DNA from: Strigops habroptila
Taxonomy: Eukaryota > Chordata > Aves > Psittaciformes > Psittacidae
DNA length: 64,000 nucleotides
Assembly (NCBI RefSeq): GCF_004027225.2
Contig: NC_044288.2
Span: 3,936,719-4,000,718 of the forward strand
Reading direction: 5' to 3'
Shown: piece by piece, positions 37,301 through 44,644 of the stretch
Layout: every line of letters begins with the position of its first letter
Position numbering within the stretch: position 1 is the stretch's first letter
Notes under the pieces: generated by a model
The model's input: only the letters and a program-made list of their open reading frames with translations
Database searches by the model: none
Told to the model about the DNA's origin: nothing
Made by a program: the position numbers and the translations under genes

Positions 37301-38372
37301 CCTCCAACCTTTACATTTAACTGTTGGGGTCCGTTATGGCTCAGGCTGCTTTGCACCCAGTGCAGGCCTCTTGGTTTTTCCTATGGAGAATTTGGACTGC
37401 TGTAAAATCCCAGCAGGAAACGGCCCCATGGATGCAGAGCATCAAACCCACCTTGACTCCACACCTTGGAGTCACATCTCCACTCCCTCTGTGCCCTGCC
37501 TGCCATGACCACTGTCATGCTGGGAGGGGACACACCGGCCTCATGCAGGTCCCTCTTCCCACAGAGCGCCTTCATCTTCCGGGACGTGCGGCTCCGCGGC
37601 TTCTGGATGACCCAGTGGAGGAAGGACCATGAGCAGGGTGAGCCGGGGGGTGCTGAGGGGTGGCACTGGTGCAGCGGGTCAGCACGGGAATGGGTGCTGA
37701 ACCACCATGCTCCATCCCTGGCAGTGCTCAAGGCCAGGTTGGACACAGCCTTGGGTGACATGGGCTAGTGTGAGGCATCCCTGCCCATGGCAGGGGGTTG
37801 GAACTGGGTGATCTTAAGGTCCTTTCCAACCCAAAGCATTCCATGATTCAACGCTGGTGCTGTGTAGTCCTTGGGGCAGCTGAAGCACAGGCACTGGGTG
37901 ACATAGCTTGGACATGGATTTGGTGTTCCCCCATGGGGATCTTGCCTGATCCCACATGTCCAAGCTGGGAGCACATCACACCCCAGGACCCAGTGGAGCA
38001 CAGGGGACATCATACAGTGATGGAATGGTTTGTGTTGGAAAAGCTCATCCAGCTCCAACCCCCTGCCACGGGCAGGGACACCTTCCACTAGAGCAGGTTG
38101 CTCCAAGCCCCTGTGTCCAACCTGCCCTTGAACACTGCCAGGGATGGGGCAGCCACAGGGCTCTGGCACAGGATCCACAATGGTGAGAGCTCCCTCCTTC
38201 CCTTGCAGACCAGGAGAGCGTGGCCAGCATGATGGATGCCCTGTGCCAGCTCATCCGCAGGGGCCACCTCATGGCACCAGCCTGCACTGAGGTCCCGCTC
38301 CAGGACTACAAGGAAGCGCTGGAAGCTGCCATGAAGCCTTTCACGTCCTCAAAGCAGATCCTCCTCTTCTGA
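31278..38372 (+). CDS. MECR: MECR, mitochondrial trans-2-enoyl-CoA/ACP reductase (10 coding exons, 344 aa)
   Basis: MECR is the NADPH-dependent enoyl thioester reductase of the mitochondrial matrix. It performs the last step of each cycle of type II fatty-acid synthesis (trans-2-enoyl-ACP to acyl-ACP) and so supports lipoic-acid production. Ten exons join in frame to 1,035 nt: 31278-31360, 32719-32816, 32962-33093, 35207-35350, 35436-35538, 35805-35907, 36190-36263, 36769-36829, 37565-37637, 38209-38372. Residues 1-20 form an arginine-rich presequence with no acidic residue before Glu18. The GroES-like part carries [17 protein letters not shown] and PAVGGNEG. The catalytic tyrosine of the family is Tyr63 (in GTYAILS). 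The nucleotide-binding fold has [12 protein letters not shown] (162-173). The C-terminus ends in SSKQILLF, close to the mammalian end. The protein is about 30 residues shorter than human MECR, all at the N-terminus. The chosen ATG is the first in its frame, although the frame is open upstream without an ATG. Confidence 0.95.
31361..32718 (+). other. MECR: MECR intron 1
   Basis: It holds one copy (32269-32635) of the 367-bp duplicated block that ends in a CR1 3' tail. The remainder shows no recognised element. Confidence 0.85.
32269..32635 (+). repeat. Duplicated block, copy 1 (MECR intron 1)
   Basis: The 367 bp are nearly identical to 36853-37219 in intron 8. About 217 bp of non-CR1 sequence are followed by about 150 bp of CR1 3' end. 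Exact equality of length suggests a recent duplication or a young non-autonomous element. Confidence 0.93.
32719..32816 (+). CDS. MECR: MECR exon 2
   Basis: It encodes residues 28-61 and contains the conserved [16 protein letters not shown] block of the GroES-like domain. The acceptor is GTTAAG, with a weak pyrimidine tract; the donor is GTACCA. Both are weaker than usual, but the join gives an exact family match. Confidence 0.93.
32962..33093 (+). CDS. MECR: MECR exon 3 (catalytic tyrosine)
   Basis: It encodes residues 61-105. It carries Tyr63, the position of the tyrosine that protonates the substrate in this family, then [12 protein letters not shown] and KPGDWVIPA. The donor is GTGAGT. 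Confidence 0.94.
33094..35206 (+). other. MECR: MECR intron 3
   Basis: It holds a long plus-oriented CR1 copy (about 33150-33726). The rest (33730-35206) is AT-richer than its surroundings and has no recognised coding or RNA gene. Confidence 0.85.
33150..33726 (+). mobile_element. CR1 LINE 3' region in MECR intron 3
   Basis: The longest forward CR1 in the window (about 575 bp), running from TTCCGCTCTGTGAGACCCC-type sequence through the common 3' end to ATTCTATGAT. Confidence 0.92.
35207..35350 (+). CDS. MECR: MECR exon 4
   Basis: It encodes residues 105-153 and contains GTWRTQGVF and the strongly conserved NPCTAYRML helix that links substrate and cofactor domains. The acceptor is ACCCAG and the donor GTATGG. 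Confidence 0.94.
35436..35538 (+). CDS. MECR: MECR exon 5 (NADPH-binding motif)
   Basis: It encodes residues 153-187. [20 protein letters not shown] is the glycine-rich cofactor-binding turn of the Rossmann fold; TINVVRDR follows, a basic end typical of NADPH preference. The acceptor is TATCCAG and the donor GTGGGT. Confidence 0.95.
35805..35907 (+). CDS. MECR: MECR exon 6
   Basis: It encodes residues 187-221 and contains [17 protein letters not shown] of the Rossmann domain. The acceptor has a strong pyrimidine tract ending CCCCAG; the donor is GTACCT. Confidence 0.94.
35908..36768 (+). other. MECR: MECR introns 6 and 7 (around exon 7)
   Basis: Intron 6 (35908-36189) and intron 7 (36264-36768) contain nothing I recognise beyond splice signals. 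Confidence 0.8.
36190..36263 (+). CDS. MECR: MECR exon 7
   Basis: It encodes residues 222-246: [20 protein letters not shown], a conserved strand-turn-helix of the medium-chain reductase fold. The acceptor is CTTGCAG and the donor GTAAGT. Confidence 0.94.
36769..36829 (+). CDS. MECR: MECR exon 8
   Basis: It encodes residues 246-266 and contains [14 protein letters not shown], a near-invariant signature of the family. The acceptor is CTTCCAG and the donor GTGGGT. The exon is followed almost at once by the duplicated block at 36853-37219. Confidence 0.93.
36853..37219 (+). repeat. Duplicated block, copy 2 (MECR intron 8)
   Basis: The 367 bp match 32269-32635 at about 97% by eye, with no indels. 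The block ends in a CR1 3' tail with the ATTCTATGA terminus. Most differences are C/T or G/A, several at CpG sites. Confidence 0.93.
37223..37445 (+). repeat. Second duplicated segment, MECR intron 8 copy
   Basis: Sequence after the CR1 tail in intron 8 reappears at 43064-43304 in the MECR-SRSF4 intergenic region. The best-matched core is 37256-37444 against 43116-43303, roughly 93% by eye. In both places it directly follows a plus-oriented CR1 3' end. Confidence 0.88.
37565..37637 (+). CDS. MECR: MECR exon 9
   Basis: It encodes residues 267-291: [20 protein letters not shown], matching the conserved RGFW segment near the active-site entrance. The acceptor is CCCACAG and the donor GTGAGC. 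Confidence 0.93.
37700..37855 (+). mobile_element. CR1 LINE 3' fragment in MECR intron 9
   Basis: A forward CR1 tail with some divergence, ending CATTCCATGATTCAACG. It pairs with the inverted copy at 38017. Confidence 0.85.
38017..38162 (-). mobile_element. CR1 LINE 3' fragment in MECR intron 9, inverted
   Basis: A reverse CR1 tail starting GATGGAATGGTTTGTGTTGG, about 160 bp downstream of a forward copy. Confidence 0.9.
38209..38372 (+). CDS. MECR: MECR exon 10 (C-terminus and stop)
   Basis: It encodes residues 291-344 and the TGA stop at 38370-38372. [20 protein letters not shown] and the terminal KQIL align with the mammalian C-terminus. The acceptor is CCTTGCAG. Confidence 0.94.
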
Positions 38373-39395
38373 CCTGCAGCTCGGTGCTGCTCCACTGCAG
38401 CCATGCTTCCCCTTGCTGCCTTGTCCGCAGGCAGGAGGTGCTGAGGGAGGGAAAACCTCCAGATCCATTGATTTTTTTTGTCATTTTTACACTTTGAGAT
38501 GTCAATTTGAAGGTTTAAAAGCCTCTGCAGCTTCGCATGGCTGGCAATGTGTGTCATTGATGTGCGGGGAGGCTGCATCTCGCTTTAGCTGGGGGAGCTT
38601 GGCTGCAAGAGGAAGCTCAGGGAGCCCAGGGCCGGCGCTGGCTCAGCTCAGGGTGTCAGAAGAGCAGCAGTTCCCCCTTATACATGTGTTTTGGGGCTTT
38701 GGGGAGCCTCCTGCCTGCACTAGTGACGCCAGTGTGGTTCTGCTGCTTGCACTGTCCTTCCAGGTGATTTTTGGCTGCTTTTGGGTGACTTTGCAGGGTA
38801 TCACAGGGCTGGTCACTGCCCTTCTCCCAGCCAGCACAGTCCTGCATTCACTACTGCAGCCTCTGAGCCACCTCCATGTCCCCCCTCCCAAGTGCAGAAG
38901 CCAAGTGCCCATGGTTTGGGGAACCCTACACTGAATGCAGGGAAAAAAACAGTTATTTTTACATGTTAACATGGTTTTTCCCTGCCTGGCCCATGCTGTG
39001 CTGCAGGGCAGGGGCAGGGGAGGCCTGTGCAGGACAAGGACAAGGGCAAGGGCACAAGGGGATTTTCCAGCCTTTCGCAACACTTAATCTCAAAACTGGG
39101 CTCAAATAGCGAAGAAAAGGGAGGAGAAAAATCGAGTTACCAAGGCCCAGCCCACGCTGCTGCAGCAGCAGGAGCTGTGGGACAGGAGCATTGAGAACAA
39201 GCACTGATAGTGGGGTGGTGGCATTCAGCTTATGGCCGGGCACCCACAGGGCAAAGGGGGGCTTTCTGCAATGCCTGGACTTGAGTTTTGCTGCTGTTCC
39301 ACTACTGATTGTGACGAGAACCTCTTGGAAATCACTGTCTAATACAAGTCTATTTTTTTAAGATGCTGACAATAAATGTCTCTGTGCTCAGTCGG
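38373..39395 (+). other. MECR: MECR 3' UTR
   Basis: About 1 kb of untranslated sequence lies between the stop codon and the AATAAA signal at 39371-39376, which a GT-rich stretch follows. The cleavage site near 39395 is estimated from the usual 10-30 nt spacing. Confidence 0.7.
39371..39376 (+). terminator. MECR: MECR polyadenylation signal AATAAA
   Basis: This is a canonical hexamer about 1 kb after the MECR stop codon. The following TGTCTCTGTGCTC resembles a GU-rich downstream element, and no gene intervenes. Confidence 0.7.
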
Positions 39396-39477
39396 CACAT
39401 GAGGGCGAGCAGGGGATGTGCGGCATGAGGGTGGCACACCAATGGTACTCGCTGCCTGGCCCATTCCTTGTCATGAA

Positions 39478-39516
39478 GCATGGAATGGTTTGGGTTGGAA
39501 AGGACCGTAAGGACTG
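39478..39516 (-). mobile_element. CR1 LINE terminal scrap
   Basis: About 39 bp of reversed CR1 terminus just after the MECR polyadenylation site. Confidence 0.6.
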
Positions 39517-39958
39517 CAAGCAGGGACACAAATTCCAGGGATTTGCTGTCCTATAAAGCTTTAATTACACTTGCAGATAAGCAGCTGTGGGATGGATGTG
39601 GTTTGGGGCAGACAGGGCTGGCTCTCCCCCATTAGCACCTACCTGGCACCAAAACCAGCATTGCTTACCCCAAATCTGTGCCACAAGTCAAAGACCCATT
39701 TTTCCCCATAGTTATTGCAATGGGAATGATGAGGCTCATCCTAAGAGCAACAGGGCAGAGGGACAAGAGCCGTGAGTCCCTTCAAAAGTCATTTCAAAGC
39801 CTTTCACTGGGTTTGGCCGAGCGCAGCGCTGGTGCCAGGGGCCTTTGGCTTTAGTGGGATGGAGCCAAAACCTTCGTGTTCCTGAATCAACTCCTTGCCC
39901 CGGGTGTGGAAACGGTGACTGTGAGACTGCAGAGACAGCACACGGCAACTGGGAAAGG

Positions 39959-40413
39959 TTTATTCTTGAGAACAACAAACCGCGGTTATTCACTCCTGCA
40001 CTAACCTATTTCTGCTCTAGGGCTCTTACCTGCTCCCGAAGCTCTACCATTTCCAGTCCATCCCCACTGAGGCCCGAGCCCACTGCCATCAGCCATGGTG
40101 TTTGTTCCACAGCTCCAGGCTGGGCAGTGGTGCTGGTTGGAGCTTGGCCCTGGCATGGGAAGGGCAGAAGCTGCCGCCAGCCTGGGCATTGCCAGCCCCG
40201 GGGACCTGGATTTGGCTGTGCAGATGGAGCGTGGGGAGCCCCATGGCTGGTGGGGCAGGAGCTGTGACATGGGGGGGTGACATGAGGGGTGGCTGCAGCA
40301 GCCCCCTGCCTGGTGCGTGTGGAGCGGGTGGCTGCAGGGGGCTGGGTGTTGTTCTGCTCCTCTGCCACCGGCTCAGCACCGGGTTGGTGTCTTCTCCTGT
40401 GGGTGTCCTTCAC
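39959..40413 (-). other. Possible 3' exon of the HSFY-like locus, with AATAAA on the minus strand
   Basis: A minus-strand open frame (40413-40006) rich in Pro/Ala/Gln/Ser ends with a short helical segment (EMVELREQVRALEQK). An AATAAA lies 40-50 nt beyond the stop (39964-39959). It sits downstream of the HSF-like domain on the same strand. The link between the two is inference; no splice junction was proven. Confidence 0.25.
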
Positions 40414-41133
40414 GTTGGGTCTGGGGGGGCTGCAGCGGCCGCTCCCAACCTCTCACCAGCACTTTCTGCCCCCATCTCCATCTTGAGCAGGTTGGGTAAT
40501 CCCTCTGAAAATAGGGGTGGTGCAGCTACACGTAGAAGAGCAGCTACAAAACACAAAGGAGGGGAGTTAGTTGCCATCGGCGCAAGGAGGAGGGAGACAG
40601 AGATCTGGTAAATTGGCAGCGGCATCAGGAAAGACAAACACGGGTATTCAAAAGGGCTTTCTGGGTCACTTTAAACCTCAGGTTTTGGCTGAATAAAACG
40701 TTAGGGTAGAGTTTGGGTCAGTCATAACCACCCTTGTGTTTTCAGCAGCTGGGAGCAGAGAAGCGTAGGGCCTTCAAAAGCCTAAAATCCAAAGGAGAAA
40801 CCCAAATACGTCTCATTTTAGAGCACCTGAGTGTGGAATGGGCCTGTTGGGAGTAACGCTGGTGCTGACGTGTATCTCGTCAGCGTTCAGCAGCTGCCAC
40901 AAGATGACTGAAATGTTTGTTGCAGCCAGATATGGAGCAAGCACAAGAAAAGCACCAGATGATGGCACAAACTTTGTGCTTCACGGGCTCAAAGTCAGCA
41001 GAAGTAACCCAAAGCTCTTTTGTCAGCACTGCTGCTCCTCCGCAATCTCACATCCAGAACTCCTGAACAGGAGCCCTGAGACAAAAGCAGGCCACTTGCT
41101 CCCATCCCATGTCCTCTGTTGGCAAAACTTACT

Positions 41134-41535
41134 TTATCTGGACATGAACCTCTCTCCTCGACTGTCCTGGGGGTTCTTTTCTGTGCGGAGGAACCAACGT
41201 ACCTGCCCCAGAGCAGGCTCTGCTGCTGCTACTGCCTGCACCTCCTTGATGGGGGTGTCTCCGACCATATCCTCTTCCATCCAGCAGAAGCAATGGAGAT
41301 GGAGTTGGAGAAGGAATCTTGTCATGTTCTTGGCCTTAAAGATCTTATGTACTCCCTTCCTGCCAAATATTTCCTTTTGGAAGAGTTTCTCTGCAATGAC
41401 AATGCAGCTTCCATTGTCGACCCACCAGATGGGCTGGAAGAGGTGGCAGTTGATGATCTTCCACATCACCATCAGGACGGAGCAGGGTGCAGACAGGCTG
41501 GGCTTGGCAGAGGTCTCTGGAACACAAAATTGCAT
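41134..41535 (-). pseudogene. HSFY-like heat-shock-factor DNA-binding domain, decayed
   Basis: Minus-strand translation shows WKIIN, then IWWVDNGSCIVIAEKLFQKEI, then KNMTRFLLQLHLHCF. This follows the order and spacing of an HSF-type winged-helix DNA-binding domain and is closest in memory to the HSFY/HSFX group (LWKIV, W-DNGTCIVI-EELFKKEI, SFVRQLNLYGF). The recognition-helix signature is degraded: the expected VRQLNLYGF reads LLQLHLHCF. The usual NPYFKRD wing is absent, and the frame stops at TAA just before a GTAAGT. I read it as a pseudogene or strongly diverged copy of a bird HSFY-like gene. It could be a divergent functional gene with exons further left (see 39959-40413). The strand is clear from the homology; the full extent is unknown. 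Confidence 0.65.
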
Positions 41536-42499
41536 GGTCAGGGCCCAGGATGCATCAGGGAAACCTTGAAGGGTGTTTTCCTTTGCTGGAGGTGCGGTGG
41601 CAGCACCCCAAGGTGCTCCCGTGTCACCTCTTCAATGCTTGGCCAAAGCTGAGGATGTCTCTGCTGAAGGCATCTCCATTATCACTTGGGGTTTGTGTTT
41701 GGCTCCAATGTCGAGCTGTGATCCCCAAGCAGCCAGGCTGGGTCCTGCTGCTCAGCAGGAGGAAGGGCCGTGGCACCAGCCTCTGAAGTTCTCCAGAACA
41801 CTGGCCGTGATGCTGGTATTCCATGATGGTTCCATGATGGTTCCATGCGCGGTGCCCATGTCCTGGCAACAGGAAGGCAGCAGAAGTTGCTAGAAAGCCC
41901 CGTTGTCTTCTCCTGGAGAGAGCTGTTTTGAGCCAAGAAGTGACCCTGAGTGTATTTGCCTTTGGCCTGTGTTGCTGGCGCCGTGCTGCCTCCCGTTGCC
42001 CTTGGGAGCTGGTCCCCAGGGCAGGACGGGGAAGGCTGCAGTGTTGGGCACCAGAGTGCCCAGACCTGAAGTTTCCCCCTTGGGCTCCTTCCGCCTGTGC
42101 AGAAATGCCCCAACCCTCTTGTGTGGAATAACCCTGCTCTGATTTCAGCAGCGCTGCTGCTGTCGTGGCTGTGCATGTCCTGGGTGATGCTCTCAGCTTT
42201 CAGCAGGTCTCTGTGCTGCTCTGTAGGATGAAGTATGAGTGAAATGCCACCTGAACTGATGCTGCAAATGAAATAAAGTGGTGCTCTGCACTCCTGTACC
42301 ATTTTTGGGGTGGGCTCCTCTGCTTTTCTTTGAGATAGAACCCTTAGACCCTAGTCCAGGACACTCACTGATGTCTCAGTCTTTTGACAAGCTGTCACCC
42401 TGGTCTTGAGTCTTGGAGGAACATGGCTGCAGGAACAGCTCCTTTGTGGCTCTTGTCCTATGTCCCTCAGGGCATGTTGAGGTCCCAACAAGCAGGTTC

Positions 42500-43061
42500 A
42501 GGGAGGGGATCCTGCTCCTCTGCTGTGCTCTGGGGAGACCCCCCCTGCAGTCCTGATCCAGCTCTGGGGCAACAGCACAAGAGGGACGTGGAGCTGCTGG
42601 AGCGAGGCCAGAGGAGGCCCCGGAGCTGCTGCGAGGGCTGGAGCAGCTCTGCTCTGGAGCCAGGCTGAGAGAGCTGGGCTGGGGCAGCCTGGAGAAGAGA
42701 AGGCTCCTGAAGGGGAGACCTTAGAGCAGCTCCAGTGCCTAAAGGGGCTCCAGGAAACCTGGAGAGGGGCTTTCGACACGGGCCTGTAGGGACAGGCCAA
42801 GGGGAATGGCTTTAACCTGCCAGAGGGGAGATTGAGATGAGCTCTGAGGCAGAAGCTCTTCCCTGGGAGGGTGCTGAGGCACTGGCACAGGGTGCCCAGA
42901 GAAGCTGTGGCTGCCCCATCCCTGGCACTGTTCAAGGCCAGGTTGGACACAGGGGCTTGGAGCAACGTGCTCTAGTGGAAGGTGTCCCTGCCTGTGGCAG
43001 GGGTTGGAGCTGGGTGAGCTTTAAGGTCCCTTCCAACCCAAACCAGTCTGGGATTCTATGA
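42500..43061 (+). mobile_element. CR1 LINE 3' region, intergenic
   Basis: A forward CR1 of about 560 bp with the internal GAGGCCAGAGGAGGCCCCGG segment and a complete 3' end. It is followed by the duplicated segment 43064-43304. Confidence 0.92.
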
Positions 43062-43063
43062 TA

Positions 43064-43304
43064 CCCCCTATGCTCCACTGCAATGTCTCCATCTCTTCGG
43101 CTCCCATTCGGCACCACAGGAGCTCGGCTCTTCCCTGTCTACAAACTGGGAGCCTCCAACCTTTACATTTAACTGTTGGGGTCCGTTATGGCTCAGGCTA
43201 CTTTACACCCAGTGCAGGCCTCTTGGCTTTTCCTATGGAGAATCTGGGCTGCTGTAAAATCCCAGCAGGGAAATAGCTCCATGGATGCAGAGCATCAAAC
43301 CCAT
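43064..43304 (+). repeat. Second duplicated segment, intergenic copy
   Basis: This is the partner of 37223-37445. It follows a longer CR1 copy (about 42500-43061), so here the duplication includes more of the CR1. It contains no MECR exon. Confidence 0.88.
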
Positions 43305-43899
43305 CATCTCCTCTGGGCTCTCCCAACACTGTGGAGGCAGAGCAGCATCGTGTGTCCCACAGCTTTCCTGATTGATGCAGCAAGTGGATGGAAAAAGCAA
43401 GAAAAGGACTTTGAGATGGTTAAAAGCACTACTAAGGATGACATAAACCAGAAAAATTAATGCAACGCTTTAATCCCCTTGTTTGTTTGATTCTGCAATA
43501 AAACCTAACAAGCGTTTGAGAACTCACTTGCACATGATGTTCCCGAGCGCTTACTCCTACACTAGGGCACGAAGGAATAAATAATTAAGTTTAACTCTAC
43601 TTGTCAGATGAGCGGGATCCCGGTTGGAAATCCAGCTGCTGGCATTGCACATGTACAGGATGGATGTTTTGGGGGTGATGGAGGGGGGTTTTTAGGGGGT
43701 GGTGGCTGCTAAAGCTGAAATGTTCCCCAGAGCCTCTGCTGGGGTTCGGTGGGCTTGAGGCATCCAATGTGTCAATTGAAATGATAAAAATAAGTCCCCC
43801 CAAATGGCATTTAGGGATCTGTAAGAGGGATGTTGAAGCTCATCGGCAGGAATGGGGAATGACTGAGCACGGCCAGCAATAGGGGGTGTCCCCAGAGAG

Positions 43900-44370
43900 G
43901 GATGGGAACCCCTGAGCACCCCGGATGTGGGGATGGGGGACACCCCTCCCTGTCTGCGTTTGGGGATGTAGGGGCCTAACAGTATCTCTTGTACTGGGGA
44001 CACCCCACAAGCTCCTGCCCTATAGGGGACCCCATAAGCACCTTGGCATATGGGGGATCCCCCCCACCAATGTGGGGAATGGGGACCTTGTGGGGTGCCC
44101 CCAACCCAGGAGTAGGGGAACCGCCACCCTCCCCATGGGGAAGGGCACCCCACATCCCCCTGGCCATGGGAAGACAGACTCCAACAACACCCTGTCTATG
44201 GGGAAGGGCGTCCACATAGACCCCCAGACCATGGGTAAGGGAGAACCCCCCCCTATTTATCAGGGAAGTGGGGACTCCACAAGCACCCTGACGCATAGAG
44301 GACTCCCATTAGTGCCCTGCATATAGGGAAATGGATACATCCCCTCTATATGGAGAAGGGGGGATACCCC
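43900..44370. repeat. Degenerate G-rich repeat upstream of SRSF4
   Basis: Poorly conserved repeats of about 35-45 bp built from CCATGGGGAAGGG, ACCCCACAAGCACC and TATGGGG pieces. They end right at the TATA-like box of SRSF4. Confidence 0.6.
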
Positions 44371-44537
44371 TATATATGAGACCCCCACTTTCACACAGCG
44401 GCGTGGCCCCTTTAAGAGCCGGCAGGCGGGCTGGGGGGCGTGGCCTCCCATGACGTATTCCTCCTGAGGCTCCCCCCTCCTCTTCCCGCGCTGCGCCATG
44501 ACGTGGCGCCGCCGCCGGCTCGGCTGCCCCCCCCGCC
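44371..44537 (+). promoter_or_regulatory. SRSF4: SRSF4 promoter and 5' UTR
   Basis: A TATATATGAG box at 44371-44380 would place initiation near 44402. It is followed by GC boxes (GGGGCGTGGCC near 44434) and two TGACGT CRE half-sites (44451 and 44499). The predicted leader is about 136 nt. Each CRE half-site overlaps an ATG (44450 and 44498), giving upstream open reading frames if both are transcribed. The TATA assignment is tentative. Confidence 0.55.
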
Positions 44538-44644
44538 ATGCCGCGGGTGTACATCGGCCGCCTCAGCTACCAGGCGCGGGAGCGGGACGTGGAGCGCTTC
44601 TTCAAGGGCTACGGCAAGATCCTGGAGGTCGATCTCAAGAACGG
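44538..44644 (+). CDS. SRSF4: SRSF4 exon 1 (first half of RRM1)
   Basis: It encodes residues 1-36: RNP2 (VYIGRL, 4-9), the [10 protein letters not shown] helix and ILEVDLKNG. The donor is GTGAGC. A G at -3 precedes the ATG. Confidence 0.97.

Larger units (their letters stand above)
39396..44370. other. MECR-SRSF4 intergenic region
   Basis: This region contains a CR1 tail (39478-39516, minus), the HSFY-like remnant (about 39.96-41.54 kb), an AATAAA on the plus strand near 42271 with no clear gene, a long CR1 (42500-43061), the duplicated segment 43064-43304, and degenerate G-rich repeats (43.9-44.37 kb). No intact gene was recognised. Confidence 0.7.

Noticed and set aside
41119-41652. Plus-strand frame of 177 codons between MECR and SRSF4
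   Set aside because: The opposite strand carries the recognisable HSF-like fold; this frame has no homology and is its shadow.
42271-42276. Plus-strand AATAAA as the end of an unknown gene
   Set aside because: No coherent plus-strand coding sequence precedes it; the hexamer occurs by chance often enough.
42497-42965. CR1-derived open frames, repeated at many sites with near-identical peptides
   Set aside because: They are antisense or untranslated 3' CR1 sequence, not the CR1 reverse transcriptase; all copies are heavily 5'-truncated and non-autonomous.
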